Positions 62,022 to 64,000 of a DNA stretch of 64,000 nt are shown here, one piece after another (positions within the stretch are counted from its first letter, which is position 1; each line of letters opens with the position of its first letter). Where the stretch lies: the NCBI RefSeq assembly GCF_000172635.2, contig NC_018632.1, forward strand, positions 3,720,001 to 3,784,000, written 5' to 3'. The notes beneath the pieces were generated by a model. The model saw only the letters and a list, made by a program, of their open reading frames with translations. It was not told the DNA's origin and made no database searches. Both the position numbers and the translations under genes were made by a program. This stretch comes from Alteromonas macleodii ATCC 27126. Lineage in GTDB: Bacteria > Pseudomonadota > Gammaproteobacteria > Enterobacterales > Alteromonadaceae.

Positions 62022-63095
62022 CTAAATCGGTTCAAAAGGTAACACCAATTGCTGTGTTGATTGGTCGGCAGCAAGGCCTATGTGAACGCCAACAAGACGA
62101 ATACCCCGCCCTGTTGCTCGTTCGAAGGCTTCCTGCATTAACGTGCGAAAATACGCCTCATCAAGCGTGGCACAGCGGTGTTCTACCGTGGTTAGTTGGA
62201 AGTCGTTAAACTTAAGCTTAACGCCCTGCGTGCGAATACGTACAGGCTTACCCGTTCGCTTCTTGTGATTTTCCATTCGCTCTTGAAGCTTTTCGAATAA
62301 ATGTGGCAAAAAATCTATGCATTGCTCGAAGGTGTGAATGTCTTCGCTTAGCGTGCGCTCTACGCCGATAGACTTTCGCTCACGAGATACCGATAGTTCA
62401 CGTTCATCAATACCGTGAGCACGCTCCCACAGCACACTGCCAAATTTACCCAGCTCTTTTTGAATGCGCTCAAAAGGGTATTGGCGAACATCGTCGCAGG
62501 TATTAAGCCCCATACGCTGAAGCTTTTGCATGGTGACTTTGCCTACGCCCGGTATTTTCTTTAGTGGCATTTCGCGTACAAACTCATCGAGCTTATCAGG
62601 AGTAATAACACAAATTCCATCGGGCTTATTTTCATCGCTCGCCACTTTAGCCACAAACTTACAAGGCGCAACACCTGCTGAAGCTGTAAGCCCAAGTTCA
62701 TTTTTAATGCGCTCGCGTATTTCTTCGGCAATTAACGTGGCGCTGCCACCGCAAAATTCACTGTTAGTCACGTCTAGGTAGGCTTCATCTAATGATAAAG
62801 GCTCAATGAGGTCGGTATAATCAGCAAATATCTTACGTATTTTTTGCGACTCGGCAGCGTACACATCCATGCGCCCTTTTACGAGGGTCAAGTTTGGGCA
62901 TAACTTTAAAGCATACGCTGTAGCCATAGCTGAGCGCACACCAAATTTACGGGCGGGATAGTTACAGGTAGAAATAACCCCTCGACGGTCGGCACTGCCG
63001 CCTATCGCAATGGGAATATCGCGCAAGGCTGGGTTGTCGCGCATTTCAACTGCGGCGTAAAAACAATCCATGTCGACGTGGATAATTTTTCGCAT
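62022..63095 (-). CDS. dinB: DNA polymerase IV (Y-family)
   Basis: A 357-residue translesion polymerase. Catalytic carboxylates are in [12 protein letters not shown] (Asp8) and SLDEAYLD (about 103-104). '[29 protein letters not shown]' and the helix-hairpin-helix '[17 protein letters not shown]' are Pol IV-typical. The C-terminus ends QLVLPFEPI, a beta-clamp-binding motif (QLxLPF). A LexA box 33 bases upstream of the ATG predicts SOS induction. Monocistronic. Confidence 0.95.
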   Translation of the reverse strand: MRKIIHVDMDCFYAAVEMRDNPALRDIPIAIGGSADRRGVISTCNYPARKFGVRSAMATAYALKLCPNLTLVKGRMDVYAAESQKIRKIFADYTDLIEPLSLDEAYLDVTNSEFCGGSATLIAEEIRERIKNELGLTASAGVAPCKFVAKVASDENKPDGICVITPDKLDEFVREMPLKKIPGVGKVTMQKLQRMGLNTCDDVRQYPFERIQKELGKFGSVLWERAHGIDERELSVSRERKSIGVERTLSEDIHTFEQCIDFLPHLFEKLQERMENHKKRTGKPVRIRTQGVKLKFNDFQLTTVEHRCATLDEAYFRTLMQEAFERATGRGIRLVGVHIGLAADQSTQQLVLPFEPI

Positions 63096-63128
63096 TACCT
63101 GCCTTTGCTCTTTACGTGCTTACGAAAA

Positions 63129-63144
63129 CTGTATAAAAAGACAG
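63129..63144. promoter_or_regulatory. LexA (SOS) box of dinB
   Basis: CTGTATAAAAAGACAG matches the Gammaproteobacteria consensus CTGT-N8-ACAG exactly and sits 33 bases upstream of the dinB start codon. Confidence 0.85.
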
Positions 63145-63304
63145 TATATTATTATTAGTGGTGAATTACACTATTTCGTTGTGATCTCCCAAAAAACTGA
63201 TGGCTCGGCTAGCTACATTTCAACCAAGTCACAGTGTGAGCGAATTCATCGAAACAACGTCAATAGAGCTCAATATTAAAGAACGTAATAGATATACCCA
63301 CAAA

Positions 63305-63339
63305 AAAAGCGCTGTCGATTAGTATCAAACAGCGCTTTT
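63305..63339 (-). terminator. Intrinsic terminator after nqrM
   Basis: A perfect 11-bp stem (AAAAGCGCTGT and complement) with a 13-base loop. On the minus strand it is followed by a seven-T run. It ends the apbE-nqrM transcript, about 29 bases past the nqrM stop. Confidence 0.88.
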
Positions 63340-63367
63340 AAACCTTAAACCAACGATGGGTTGAGCA

Positions 63368-63601
63368 TTACAAAATTTGGTTCTGCTTCCACTCGTTTAG
63401 TTTTTTCTGGCGGGCTTCTTCTTTTTCCATGCGCGACTTTTTACGGTCACACGGTTCTGGACAGTCACAGGCTTTTTCAATACCTAGTGCACCTAAGCCA
63501 CCACAGCTTCCAGAGATTGATTTTTTCTGAAAAAGGTAACCTACGGCCATAGCCAGTACCATTGTTAGAAAGAAACCAAAAGCAAGAATGAATGTAGACA
63601 T
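63368..63601 (-). CDS. nqrM: Na+-NQR maturation protein NqrM
   Basis: A 77-residue membrane-anchored protein: one N-terminal helix (about 4-25), then a Cys-rich segment 'GSCGGLGALGIEKACDCPEPCDRKK' with four or five cysteines, then a charged coiled tail. NqrM is needed for assembly of the Na+-translocating NADH:quinone reductase, probably for delivering iron. It lies 9 bases after apbE, as at the end of nqr operons, so the nqr genes should be just beyond the right edge. Confidence 0.92.
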   Translation of the reverse strand: MSTFILAFGFFLTMVLAMAVGYLFQKKSISGSCGGLGALGIEKACDCPEPCDRKKSRMEKEEARQKKLNEWKQNQIL

Positions 63602-63610
63602 TGCTACCCC

Positions 63611-64000
63611 CTAATTATGAACTGTGACCAGTTTATCAAATTCTGGCGATGCATACTCTTCAAATCCGTCTTCTGTGCGACGAATGAGGAATACAGCGAG
63701 TTGTTCTTGCTCAGCAACCGCTATCGCTTGTTCCCATCCCATTACATTAAACGCCGTAGCCAAACCATCAGACGTCATTGAAGAAGGATGAATTACCGTA
63801 ACCGAAACCAGGTTATGTGAGATAGGTTTGCCCGTTGTGGGGTCGATTAGATGCGAATAACGAACGCCGTCTTCTTCGTAATAGTTGCGATAGTCACCTG
63901 ATGTAGCAACCGCGTTTTCTCCTATTGAGACAACTTTTTGAACAGCACGTTCAGTGGTAACTGGCTTTTCAATGGCAATCAGCCACTCACTGCCGTCGCC
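63611..64000 (-). CDS. apbE: FAD:protein FMN transferase ApbE, C-terminal part (runs off the right edge)
   Basis: The frame is open from the right edge to the stop at 63611-63613; about 129 C-terminal residues are visible. It contains 'SMTSDGLATAFNVMGWEQAI', where the D-G-x-x-T-A motif binds metal and FAD in ApbE, and it ends 'FDKLVTVHN'. ApbE attaches FMN covalently to NqrB and NqrC. The start, and with it any lipoprotein signal, is outside the window. Confidence 0.92.
   Translation of the reverse strand, partial: GDGSEWLIAIEKPVTTERAVQKVVSIGENAVATSGDYRNYYEEDGVRYSHLIDPTTGKPISHNLVSVTVIHPSSMTSDGLATAFNVMGWEQAIAVAEQEQLAVFLIRRTEDGFEEYASPEFDKLVTVHN

Noticed and set aside
1..64000. Prophage, integrated element or insertion sequence
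   Set aside because: No integrase, transposase, att-like duplication or phage structural gene was recognised; gene content is ordinary chromosomal.

Overview
The window looks like chromosomal DNA of a marine gammaproteobacterium, most probably Alteromonas or a close relative. This is an inference from gene content: an Na+-NQR accessory pair (nqrM, apbE), a TonB-dependent receptor, a solitary TolR/ExbD2-type protein, a PEP-CTERM protein, a secreted DPP-IV-like peptidase, a cellulose operon, and many Gammaproteobacteria-type housekeeping genes (trmN6, msrA, dinB, fldB, yafJ, yiaA, yggN). No rRNA, tRNA, CRISPR array, prophage or complete insertion sequence was seen. Most of the sequence is densely coding with short gaps and strong hairpin terminators.

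Layout. 0-11.2 kb: the tail of an MscS-type channel, small hypotheticals, a DUF2884 protein, an SDR, an NSS sodium symporter, an SDR/DUF393 pair, msrA, a phytase-like lipoprotein, then a PhoD phosphatase - fldB - CLCA_X run. 11.3-13.4 kb: an orphan ExbD and a PEP-CTERM 'choice-of-anchor A' surface protein. 13.4-22.0 kb (minus): a tightly overlapping cellulose operon (unknown two-TM protein, bcsA, bcsB, bcsZ, bcsC). 22.2-35.4 kb: YgjV, trmN6, a TIP30-like protein, DPP-IV, a PH-domain protein, a GGDEF/EAL enzyme that could feed c-di-GMP control of BcsA, and a threonine dehydratase - amidohydrolase - amino-acid permease - MBL hydrolase run. 35.4-43.4 kb: VOC, LysR (with an in-frame hexanucleotide repeat), yafJ, an apparently Fur-controlled secreted protein, a membrane protein, yiaA, DUF2145 and an XRE-type regulator. 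Four copies of a GGGGTCAGAGTAC-type palindromic repeat lie at gene 3' ends in this part.

43.5-55.1 kb holds an extended pyrimidine-degradation (Rut) locus. rutABCDEF is followed on the same strand by a methylmalonate-semialdehyde-dehydrogenase-type gene, a TonB-dependent receptor and an NCS1 permease, with the regulator rutR divergent. Together they could bring a pyrimidine across both membranes, open the ring, and dispose of malonic semialdehyde either by reduction (RutE) or by CoA-dependent oxidation (MmsA-like). 55.2-57.2 kb: a Crp/Fnr regulator divergent from a sterol-desaturase-type hydroxylase, and a VF530 protein. 57.2-60.4 kb: gluconate permease, gluconokinase and a LacI-type regulator, with two matching ACCGGT-centred palindromes flanking the permease. 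60.6-64 kb: a secreted metallo-beta-lactamase-fold hydrolase, a DUF1653 protein, dinB with a LexA box, nqrM, and the C-terminal part of apbE running off the edge.

The observations most worth following are the extended Rut locus, the repeat family with a compensated base pair, the paired operators around gntP, the probable ATT start codon of the phosphatase gene, the Fur box at 38.3 kb, and the unknown first gene of the cellulose operon.
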